A DNA stretch of 7,280 bases, taken from assembly GCA_031976395.1 (NCBI GenBank), contig DALYLJ010000166.1, positions 1-7,280 on the forward strand. Reading direction: 5' to 3'. The notes under the pieces were generated by a model. That model searched no databases, was not told the DNA's origin, and saw only the letters and a program-made list of their open reading frames with translations. Below, piece after piece: positions 1 to 6,244 of this stretch (positions within the stretch are counted from its first letter, which is position 1; every line of letters starts with the position of its first letter). A program made the translations under genes and the position numbers. The stretch is from UBA11164 sp002420085. GTDB taxonomy: Bacteria > Pseudomonadota > Gammaproteobacteria > Xanthomonadales > Xanthomonadaceae.

Positions 1-473
1 GCGCGCGGCGGCGCCGGTACCGGCGTCAGATGCAGGCGCATGGCCTGATGTTCGATGCCGGCCTCCATGAAGCGCGGGCCGACCGACTCGAATCCGAAGC
101 GGTGATAGAAGGCCAGCGCCGCGACCTGGGCATTCAGACGGACCTCCGGCAATGCCTCCGACCGCGCCCGATCGAGCAGGGTGGTCAACAGGGCGGCACC
201 AACCCCCTTGCCGCGCCAGTCCTTCAGTACCGCGATCCGGCCGATCTTGCCATCGCGGGTCATGCGCGCCGTGCCGATTGCCCGTCCCTCGCCGTCGCGT
301 GCCAGCACGTGCCGACACAGTGGATCGAGTTCGTCCCATTCCTCTTCGATCGGCACGTTCTGTTCGAGCACGAACACGGTCTCGCGGACTGACCGCAATG
401 CCTCGAAATCGACCCGGTAATCGGCTGGCGCGATGTAGAAATCGCAGGTCGTGGCCAGACTGTCGGTCATCAT
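1..473 (-). CDS. GNAT family N-acetyltransferase (ElaA-like), C-terminus cut by window edge
   Basis: Predicted acetyl-CoA-dependent N-acetyltransferase; the substrate cannot be told. 157 codons are visible with no stop before the window edge. The N-terminal part (residues 27-50) has the LRSVRETVFVLEQNVPIEEE block typical of ElaA-like GNATs. Motif A is GRIAVLKDWRGKGVG at about 78-92, with the R-G-K-G-V-G pyrophosphate-binding loop. LNAQ (113-116) and AFYHRFGF (121-128) form motif B, and an EAGIEHQAM stretch follows (137-145). Few residues seem to be missing. The start overlaps the roxA stop: ATG 473-471 gives an ATGA overlap, and a second in-frame ATG (470-468) gives a TGATG overlap. GGAG at 480-477 lies 3 bases from the first ATG and 6 from the second, so the second may be the one used. 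The overlap implies co-transcription and translational coupling with roxA. The family call is secure, the function is not. Confidence 0.88.
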   Translation of the reverse strand, partial: MMTDSLATTCDFYIAPADYRVDFEALRSVRETVFVLEQNVPIEEEWDELDPLCRHVLARDGEGRAIGTARMTRDGKIGRIAVLKDWRGKGVGAALLTTLLDRARSEALPEVRLNAQVAALAFYHRFGFESVGPRFMEAGIEHQAMRLHLTPVPAPPR

Positions 474-1711
474 GTACTCCGGCGCGATCCGGCCTTGCGC
501 GGGCCGGCGGGGGTCAGGCGGTACAGGCCGCGCCGCACCAGATCCAGCAGTGCTGCACGGGCTGGTTCGCCGAAGCCAGTCAGATCGGTCGCATCGAGCG
601 ACTCGGCGGCAGCCAGTCGTCGTGCTGCCGACACCGGCAGGACGTAGCTTCGGCCATGTCCGTACAGGCGTGCCGAGCGGCCGGCGCGCGCCCAGGCCAG
701 GCGGGCGAAGGGGTTGCGTCGAAGCCGGCCGCCGCCGGTCAGTACCGCCTCGATGCGCGCCAGATTCGGCGGCCGGGAGGGTGCCAGCGGCTCACCCGCC
801 GCACGGTAGGTGGTGATGAAACACCCGAACCAGTCACGCAGCCCGGCCGCATCGAGCATCGCCAGCATCGGCACCTGGGCACGCAGCCGGTTCAGTGCGG
901 CCGCGTCGATCTCGAACGGATCGGCAGCCGGTCGCAGGTCGGCATCGCTGTAGCGCTGCGCGTCCGGCCAGCGGGCCGCCAGATGCTCGGCGGCATCAAG
1001 CAGCAATTCGGCATGCGATGGCGCACGCATGCCGAACGAGAAGGTCAGGCAGTCGCCGAGCCGCTCACCATCGGCACCGACGGCCGCCTCGGCAATGCCA
1101 TGGTGCGGCACGCCGGGCGGCAGGTAGAGCATGTCGCCGGGCGCCAGCGACCAACTGCGGGTCGGTCGAAACCGTTGCAGCAGGCGCAACTCGCTGTCGG
1201 CACGCACGGCGTCGTCCGGCCGGGGGCGATCATCGATCGCCCATCGCCGACGCCCGGATGCCTGGAGCAGGAACACATCGTAGCGATCGACATGGGCACC
1301 GACCGAACCACCGGGGGCGGCATAGCTGACCATCACATCGTCGATCCGCCAGCGCGGCAGAAAATCGAATGGCGCCAGCAAGGCCCGGACATCGGCATCC
1401 CAGGAGTCCACGTCCTGCACCAGCAGGGTCCAGTCGCGCTCGGGCAGATCGGCAAAGCGCGACTCCGGAAACGGCCCATGCTCGACCGTGTAGTCGTCAC
1501 CGACCTGCCGCACCAGACGAGCCAGGGCAGTGTCCTCGCAGGCCAGCCCGGCCAGATCATCGGCGCCGAGCGGGCTGGCGAATTCGGGAAACGCCTGGCG
1601 AATGAGCAGCGGCCGCTTCTGCCAGAACTCACGCAGAAACCGGTCGGCCGGCATGCCCAGGGGCGGCAGGCCGGCGCCGTCGATCTCGAAAGCCTGTGTC
1701 GATCGGGTCAT
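470..1711 (-). CDS. roxA: Ribosomal protein uL16 3-hydroxylase (JmjC/cupin 2-oxoglutarate oxygenase)
   Basis: Fe(II)/2-oxoglutarate-dependent oxygenase of the RoxA/YcfD family, which in E. coli hydroxylates an arginine of ribosomal protein L16 (uL16) in the cytoplasm. Visible support: the N-terminal FLREFWQKRPLLIR segment (25-38) matches the family's conserved entry to the fold. The iron-binding HxD is H140-V-D142 in GAHVDRYDVFLLQ. GRRRW (153-157) follows, as in YcfD. The distal histidine is H203 in YLPPGVPHHG. The C-terminal third (about 230-413) fits the dimerisation and winged-helix regions. At 413 residues it is somewhat longer than E. coli YcfD (about 373). I chose ATG 1711 because the family begins close to this point; an in-frame TTG at 1744 would add 11 residues without a better ribosome site. 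The stop overlaps the start of the GNAT gene. Confidence 0.93.
   Translation of the reverse strand: MTRSTQAFEIDGAGLPPLGMPADRFLREFWQKRPLLIRQAFPEFASPLGADDLAGLACEDTALARLVRQVGDDYTVEHGPFPESRFADLPERDWTLLVQDVDSWDADVRALLAPFDFLPRWRIDDVMVSYAAPGGSVGAHVDRYDVFLLQASGRRRWAIDDRPRPDDAVRADSELRLLQRFRPTRSWSLAPGDMLYLPPGVPHHGIAEAAVGADGERLGDCLTFSFGMRAPSHAELLLDAAEHLAARWPDAQRYSDADLRPAADPFEIDAAALNRLRAQVPMLAMLDAAGLRDWFGCFITTYRAAGEPLAPSRPPNLARIEAVLTGGGRLRRNPFARLAWARAGRSARLYGHGRSYVLPVSAARRLAAAESLDATDLTGFGEPARAALLDLVRRGLYRLTPAGPRKAGSRRST
477..480 (-). promoter_or_regulatory. Shine-Dalgarno of the GNAT gene inside the end of roxA
   Basis: GGAG lies in the last codons of roxA, 3 bases before the first ATG of the GNAT gene and 6 bases before the second. 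The second ATG has the more usual spacing. The arrangement suits reinitiation by ribosomes ending on roxA. Confidence 0.55.
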
Positions 1712-1782
1712 GTCGGTGCGATCATGGAATTTCGTGCTGCGCAAACCGCGCGCATCCTGCGAGGCTCGGCCGGGGTGTCGTC

Positions 1783-1810
1783 ATTGTAGATCGGAAGCCA
1801 TGGATCGGAA
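1783..1810 (-). promoter_or_regulatory. Candidate sigma-70 promoter for roxA
   Basis: On the minus strand a good -10 hexamer, TACAAT (1788-1783), is preceded after 16 bases by a poor -35, TTCCGA (1810-1805). Transcription would start near 1776, about 65 bases upstream of the chosen roxA start. The site lies in the only non-coding gap between the usher and roxA. Only the -10 is convincing, so this remains a guess from motif and position. Confidence 0.3.
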
Positions 1811-1812
1811 GC
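1789..1812. repeat. 10-bp direct repeat upstream of roxA
   Basis: GATCGGAAGC occurs at 1789-1798 and again at 1803-1812, with a period of 14 bp. One copy overlaps the candidate -35 and the other lies in the spacer. It could be a tandem operator or a chance duplication. Confidence 0.5.
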
Positions 1813-1888
1813 AGGCGCTGCCGGATCGATCGTCCGGCGCCGGCTCGGGATCGCCGCCGGCCGGGCAGGGCACACACCCACGAGCGGC

Positions 1889-4675
1889 TCAGTGCGTGGG
1901 CGACGCGCTGTTTCGGTGCAGCCGCCAATCCACCGCTGCATCGCTGGCATTTTCGCCGCCGAGGTGCAGTGCAACTGGTGCCGACGGACGCAGGTCCAGA
2001 CGCTCGACCTGGGCCGGGTCGATCCGCAGCAGATAGCGACCCGGCACGACTCGGTCGAAGACATAGAAGCCATCGAATTCGCTCGCGCGTTCCATCACTA
2101 CGGCGCCTTGCTCGGTGGTCAATTGCAGCCGAACCTTGCCGGCCGGTCGCTCGCCTCGGGCATCGACGATTGTGACCTTGCCGTAGACCTCGACCGTCAC
2201 CAGCACCGGGAAGCTCAGATCGACCGTTTGTCCCGGACCTGCCAGCACCTGCTGGTTCGTGTGGATCGGCTGCCAGTAGACATCCTCAAGGCTGTTCTCG
2301 ACCAGGTGTACCGGACTGGGTTCGCCGGCCAGCAGGTGCGGCAACAGGGCGCGACCCTCCGGGTCGGTGGTGGCCAGCTTGCCGGCGAAACCGGCGCGCA
2401 GGTTCACTCCGGGCAAGGGCTCGTCGCCCGCACCGAATCGACCATCGCCATCGTGGTCGAGGAAGACCTGGGCCGATGCCGATGCCGAAGTGGTTGCCGA
2501 GCGTGCCGAGGCCAGCCAGCGATCATCGACCCGCTGCAAGGATGTGAACAGGCTTGCGCCCAGGGTGTAGCCGCTGGTGCTGTCGTAACCGAGCGTCGCG
2601 CTGGCGGTCCAGGTGTCGGCGATCCAGATCGCACTCAGGGTGGCTCGGCTGTCGGCACCGTCCTCGAACGCCCGCCGCAAGGTCGAGCGCAGCCGCATCC
2701 GGGGCGAAAACGTCCAGGTCGCATTGACATTGATGTCGCGCAGTTGGGTAGCGGGGGACAGGCGATACGACCATTGGCTGGTCAGGTCGAGGTTGGATCG
2801 ACGGTAACTCAGCAACAAACCCCCATCGATCAGATCGGCCAGACCGGTCTCTCGCTTGGCGGCGACGCTGGTGCTGGTCGAGAAATGACCGAAACGGCGC
2901 GAAAAGCGGATGCGCGCGGCGTCCAGGTCGCGGGCCGGGCGGTCACCGTTCTCGCCATAGCGGCGCCGCTCCAGTTCAGCGGTCATCGGCAGGCCGGCGA
3001 TGGCCGTGCTGTTCCAGCGCAGCCGCAGGCGTTCAAGCAGCCGGTCGCTGTCCTCGATGCCATTCACTTCGATACTGGCGAAATCGGTGAAGCGCTCGGC
3101 ATCGAGCAGCAGGTCGTTTTCCGTGCCAAGTGCCTGGACAGCCGCCCGGACCGCGACGCCGCCGGTCACATCCTTGATCATCCGGCTCTCGAACAGCCAA
3201 TTGTCGATGCTGTTCTGGCTGTGCAGTGCCAGATAATGGTGCTGTCGGCCATCATCGAGGCCGGCCGACATGGCGTCCAGACCGAGCAGCCAGCGTTTGC
3301 TCAATGCGCGCTGGTAGCGGCTGCCGGCCATCAGGCTGTCGCTGGCCGCGAGCATGCGTCCAGCGGCCAGTGCGTCGCTGCCCGGCAACAGCCGACGATC
3401 GCGCAGCACCGCGAACGACTGCCAGCGTTGCTGGCCCTTTTCCAGCATCCGGTCGCCGATCACGATCCGTTCCAGCCGTTCACGACGCTGCCCCTGTGGG
3501 CCGTACAGCACGATCCGGAACAGATTCAGTCCGGGGCGCAGCGGGATATCGTCGAACTGATAGCGATTGCTGGCCTCGATCCTGGTGAAGGCCAGCAGTT
3601 CCTCGTTGCGATAGACCTCGACATCCCAACCGTTCAGTGCCTCACCGGTCAGGGTGGTACGGGTCAGGTCGAGCGTCTGGCGATCATCGAGATCGCCGAA
3701 GGCAATGCCGACCCCTTCGGACTGGCCGGACAGCAGGGGCAGCAAAGGCGACAGGATGTCGCCGGCAGACCAGCCGAAGCCCGTGCCACCCTGGCGATGA
3801 TTGTCGAGCCGCAGCCGGGTATCGATGCTTGATCGTCCCAGCGTTCCGCCATCGCGATAGTTGAGCGACAGGTTCCCGGATGATCTCAGCAGATCGCCGG
3901 CTGCCAGCAGGTCGAAGCCGAACGAGGTCAACGTCGTCGGTTCGCTGCTGCTGTTGTCATCATTGCGCCCGTCGTCGGCGCCATCGCCGGGACGATCGAT
4001 CGGTGGCGACACTGGCCGAAGCCCCTCGTCCACGCCCGCCGAGAGGTTGAGATCGACCACTGGCCATGCCAGCCAGGCCGGCTCGGCACTGACGATCGGG
4101 CCGTTTGTCGACATCAGATCGCCGGTCCGCGACTGCAACGCCCAGCGCCGCTCGCGCTCGATCCGCTGCTCGATCACCAGGCCCTGGCCAGTACCGATGT
4201 CGAGTCGCGAATCGTTCAGACGCAGTTCGATGTCGAGATCGAACCAGTCGCGCAGCCGCTCCAGCGGGACATAGAAATCGCTGATGTGGCGCTCGATCGA
4301 TGCGACCTCTCGACTGCGGTCGAAGCCGTTGACACTGAGCAGGCCAGTATCCAGGTCGAGCACGAACCGCCAGCTTTCCGATCGGAACCAACCCTCGGCT
4401 CGACCCTCATCCACCGAGCCCTCGATCGGGATGTCGAGTGATTCGGCCCATTCCAGCAGCGGCACGTGCAGGCGCTCGCCGTCCCAATAACTCAGCATGC
4501 CTTCGTTGAGCGTGTTGCTTCCGAGCATCACGGTGACGATCAGCAGTTGATCGTCCGGCCGCTCCACGAATGCCGGCTGCGCAGCCAGCGTGCCAGCCAG
4601 CAGCGCGCCGATCACCAGCACGCCCGCAGCCGGCATGGTCACGAGCGCCAGCCGCCCACATGCAAACCGGGACAC
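1889..4675 (-). CDS. Divergent fimbrial outer-membrane usher
   Basis: Predicted usher: a beta-barrel pore that receives chaperone-pilin complexes and exports the growing pilus. The 928 residues begin with a signal peptide (1-32, basic residues R3 and R8, hydrophobic 18-30, ending LAA). The region 43-165 looks like the periplasmic N-terminal domain that binds chaperone-subunit complexes. An acidic, Ser-rich linker follows (about 215-247), then barrel-like alternating strands. A plug/middle-domain-like segment at about 343-407 has GWDVEVYRNEELL and the Y-G-P-Q-G-Q motif common in divergent ushers. Barrel strands continue to about 730. The tail (731-928) has an Asp-rich loop, FLDHDGDGRFGAGDE, then beta-sandwich domains like SdrD_B or carboxypeptidase-regulatory repeats. 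The only cysteine, C6, is in the signal peptide. I chose GTG 4675 because it gives the signal peptide its positive charges and has AGGG five bases upstream; Met14 would leave an uncharged n-region. It lies 43 bases downstream of the chaperone stop. The usher role rests on fold-level resemblance plus context. Confidence 0.85.
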   Translation of the reverse strand: MSRFACGRLALVTMPAAGVLVIGALLAGTLAAQPAFVERPDDQLLIVTVMLGSNTLNEGMLSYWDGERLHVPLLEWAESLDIPIEGSVDEGRAEGWFRSESWRFVLDLDTGLLSVNGFDRSREVASIERHISDFYVPLERLRDWFDLDIELRLNDSRLDIGTGQGLVIEQRIERERRWALQSRTGDLMSTNGPIVSAEPAWLAWPVVDLNLSAGVDEGLRPVSPPIDRPGDGADDGRNDDNSSSEPTTLTSFGFDLLAAGDLLRSSGNLSLNYRDGGTLGRSSIDTRLRLDNHRQGGTGFGWSAGDILSPLLPLLSGQSEGVGIAFGDLDDRQTLDLTRTTLTGEALNGWDVEVYRNEELLAFTRIEASNRYQFDDIPLRPGLNLFRIVLYGPQGQRRERLERIVIGDRMLEKGQQRWQSFAVLRDRRLLPGSDALAAGRMLAASDSLMAGSRYQRALSKRWLLGLDAMSAGLDDGRQHHYLALHSQNSIDNWLFESRMIKDVTGGVAVRAAVQALGTENDLLLDAERFTDFASIEVNGIEDSDRLLERLRLRWNSTAIAGLPMTAELERRRYGENGDRPARDLDAARIRFSRRFGHFSTSTSVAAKRETGLADLIDGGLLLSYRRSNLDLTSQWSYRLSPATQLRDINVNATWTFSPRMRLRSTLRRAFEDGADSRATLSAIWIADTWTASATLGYDSTSGYTLGASLFTSLQRVDDRWLASARSATTSASASAQVFLDHDGDGRFGAGDEPLPGVNLRAGFAGKLATTDPEGRALLPHLLAGEPSPVHLVENSLEDVYWQPIHTNQQVLAGPGQTVDLSFPVLVTVEVYGKVTIVDARGERPAGKVRLQLTTEQGAVVMERASEFDGFYVFDRVVPGRYLLRIDPAQVERLDLRPSAPVALHLGGENASDAAVDWRLHRNSASPTH

Positions 4676-4680
4676 GGATG

Positions 4681-4684
4681 CCCT
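4681..4684 (-). promoter_or_regulatory. Short Shine-Dalgarno supporting the GTG start of the usher
   Basis: AGGG lies five bases upstream of GTG 4675 and supports this start over the in-frame ATG at codon 14. A short site with a GTG codon suggests low translation, which fits an outer-membrane pore needed in few copies. Confidence 0.45.
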
Positions 4685-4718
4685 GCTGCTGATCGTGGAT
4701 CGAGGCGATCTGCCCGGA

Positions 4719-5564
4719 TCAGGGCAGCGGCAGTCGCGCCTCGGCCAGCAGTTCTGCCTGCTCGGTGTCGCTCCGGCTGTAGCTCACGATCAGACTGCCG
4801 CCGGCAAGACGCACATCCTCGGGCACATCGAGTGGCGTTCGCAGGCGTCGGATGTCGTTCGAGGTGTAGATCACGAAGTCCTTGAGGTAGCGCAGCAGCC
4901 GTCGCTCGCCACCGCCGACCGGCTCGTAGTGGACGTGGATATCGCCATATACCGAGCGCCGCCCGGTGCGCTTCATGGTCAATGCCAATTCCGGCGGGTT
5001 GCCGGGATGCAGGGCCAGGTCGGCGATCTCGAACTGAACCGGCAGGTCGCCATGGCGGACGATCACCGGGATGCTGATCCGGAAGATGGCACGGATATCG
5101 ACCTTGAAGCCCTCACCCGCCTGCTCCGGGTTGGCCTCGACATCGACGTCCGGGGCATCCGGCGGGATGGCATAGAACAGCAGATGTGAACGGTACTCGC
5201 CAGCCGCGAGGTCGGCCGGCTTGCGCAGGGCCAGACGAATGGTCTGACTGGCGCCGGGTTCGAGGGTTACCTGGCGTGGCGAATAGCGAATCAGTGGATC
5301 GGCAAACAATTCGCGTTCGTTTGGTTCGGAGACCTCGGCCATGACACCGTCCTCATCCATCCGCATCTGCACGAATTCGATGCGGAAGGTCGCTCGGGTC
5401 TCGCCACGATTGACCAGCAACACCTGGGATGAGCGGTCACGATCCTCGAAGATGATCCGGGTCGGTGTGACCGTCATGTCGCCTTCGGCGGCGTGCGATT
5501 TCGAGTTGCCGAACACCAGGATGGACAGGACGATTGAAAAAAGAATGATTCGACCGATCTTCAT
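4719..5564 (-). CDS. PapD-like periplasmic pilus-assembly chaperone
   Basis: Predicted periplasmic chaperone that holds pilin subunits by donor-strand complementation and hands them to the usher. Its 281 residues start with a signal peptide (MKIGRIILFS to SHA, about 1-25). Domain 1 carries TVTPTRIIFEDRDRSSQVLLVNRG (31-54), the first strands of the PapD fold; R36 sits where PapD has its subunit-anchoring Arg8. IRYSPRQVTLEPGASQTIRLALRKP (92-116) and AGEYRSHLLFYAIPP (121-135) follow, both typical of the family. FRISIPVIVR (161-170) is the likely G1 strand, with Arg where PapD has Lys112. Domain 2 is about 172-281. The mature protein has no cysteine. I chose ATG 5564 because GGAAAA at 5574-5569 precedes it; ATG 5576 lacks a ribosome site. 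The same frame is open upstream to a GTG at 5630, which would cross the terminator hairpin. Expression seems to depend on read-through of that terminator. Confidence 0.9.
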   Translation of the reverse strand: MKIGRIILFSIVLSILVFGNSKSHAAEGDMTVTPTRIIFEDRDRSSQVLLVNRGETRATFRIEFVQMRMDEDGVMAEVSEPNERELFADPLIRYSPRQVTLEPGASQTIRLALRKPADLAAGEYRSHLLFYAIPPDAPDVDVEANPEQAGEGFKVDIRAIFRISIPVIVRHGDLPVQFEIADLALHPGNPPELALTMKRTGRRSVYGDIHVHYEPVGGGERRLLRYLKDFVIYTSNDIRRLRTPLDVPEDVRLAGGSLIVSYSRSDTEQAELLAEARLPLP

Positions 5565-5568
5565 TGAG

Positions 5569-5574
5569 TTTTCC
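5569..5574 (-). promoter_or_regulatory. Shine-Dalgarno that decides the chaperone start
   Basis: GGAAAA, four bases before ATG 5564 (GGA seven bases before), favours this start over ATG 5576. It lies about ten bases beyond the T-run of the upstream terminator, leaving almost no room for a separate promoter. Confidence 0.5.
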
Positions 5575-5583
5575 ATTGCACGC

Positions 5584-5613
5584 AAAAAAGCCCGGTCCGC
5601 ATAGCGGACCGGG
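5584..5613 (-). terminator. Rho-independent terminator inside the pilus cluster (likely attenuator)
   Basis: On the minus strand CCCGGTCCGC and GCGGACCGGG form a perfect 10-bp GC-rich stem (5613-5604 with 5600-5591) around a 3-base TAT loop. One C and then six T follow (5589-5584). This is a complete intrinsic terminator for minus-strand transcripts; the other strand has no T-run after the stem. It starts 21 bases after the upstream pilin stop and ends 19 bases before the chaperone ATG. Partial read-through would give much pilin mRNA and less chaperone-usher mRNA. The structure is seen directly; its attenuating role is inferred from position. Confidence 0.85.
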
Positions 5614-5634
5614 TGAGGAAGGACGAACACGGAT

Positions 5635-6129
5635 TCAGTTGTAGGCGACGGTCACATCGAAACTGCCGGTGTAGGTTCCGGCTGCCTGATTGGCATTGAC
5701 ATTCAATGTTGCACCAACGGCGAATTGGAGGCTTCCTGCCGAGTTCAATACCAATGGTGTGGCTCCACCGGTTCGGGTGAACTGGTTGACCAGCATCGAT
5801 TGACTGCCATTGCTCAGATTGACCGATGGCGGGATGGTGACCGTGAATTCGGCAAACGGATTGCCGACCACGTTATACGCTGCGGAACGGACCGTCGTGG
5901 TGTTCGACGTGAGCACATTGGCAGTCGACAGGTTATTGCTCAAACCGACCGTTGCGGTTCCGGCAGCACCGAGGGAAGGCACGATGGTGCCAAAGTTCAA
6001 GTCCACGATCTTGGTGATTGCGATCTGACGATTGTCGATGATCACCGAGGCGGCGGTGCTGGCGGTCTGGGCCATGCTGGCCTGGGCCAGCAGCAGCCCG
6101 GTGAGCAGGGTGAGGAGCGAAGCTCTCAT
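5635..6129 (-). CDS. DUF4402-type pilin subunit, second paralog
   Basis: Secreted structural subunit, probably a pilin, of 164 residues. The signal peptide ends SMA (about 1-20). The mature N-terminus has alternating residues (ASVIIDNRQIAIT, 27-39) and leads into LNFGTIVPS (44-52), the hallmark block of DUF4402. The C-terminal strand, GTYTGSFDVTVAYN, has Gly151 fourteen residues from the end and penultimate Tyr163, the pattern chaperones recognise in classical pilins. There is no cysteine. Aligned without gaps over the last 58 residues it matches the upstream pilin at about 34, so the pair arose by duplication. GGAGG lies ten bases before the ATG, in a weak 5-bp hairpin (6159-6155 with 6146-6142) that could dampen translation. 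It lies between two strong hairpins. Its role as minor, adaptor or tip subunit is a guess from gene order. Confidence 0.85.
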   Translation of the reverse strand: MRASLLTLLTGLLLAQASMAQTASTAASVIIDNRQIAITKIVDLNFGTIVPSLGAAGTATVGLSNNLSTANVLTSNTTTVRSAAYNVVGNPFAEFTVTIPPSVNLSNGSQSMLVNQFTRTGGATPLVLNSAGSLQFAVGATLNVNANQAAGTYTGSFDVTVAYN

Positions 6130-6193
6130 GATGCAGATGCCTCCGATAGGGATGTCGGATGGTGAGTTCGGCTGTGCTCTGAGTCGGTCATGG

Positions 6194-6228
6194 TCTGAAC
6201 CAGGCCGAGCGGCTCGACCTGGTTCAGA
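6194..6228 (-). other. Strong intercistronic hairpin between the two pilin genes
   Basis: TCTGAACCAGG at 6194-6204 and its exact complement at 6218-6228 form an 11-bp stem. After one mismatch, CGAG/CTCG adds four pairs around a 3-base loop. It starts 16 bases after the first pilin's stop. No T-run follows on the minus strand, so it is not a standard intrinsic terminator. A 3'-end stabiliser or processing stop protecting the first pilin's mRNA is the likeliest reading; Rho-aided termination is possible. Confidence 0.7.
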
Positions 6229-6244
6229 GTGAGCCAGGACGCGA

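Noticed and set aside
152..1789. Long plus-strand open frame of 545 codons opposite roxA
   Set aside because: It is antisense to a clearly recognised gene. Its product is an Arg/Pro/Gln-rich, domain-free sequence typical of shadow frames in GC-rich DNA.
1877..1900. Inverted repeat CCCACG/CGTGGG over the usher stop codon as a terminator
   Set aside because: It has only six pairs around a 12-base loop and no T-run on the minus strand, so it is not a supportable terminator.
1892..3832. Long plus-strand open frame of 646 codons opposite the usher
   Set aside because: The usher frame has a signal peptide, strand pattern and family motifs. The antisense product has no recognisable features and no ribosome site.
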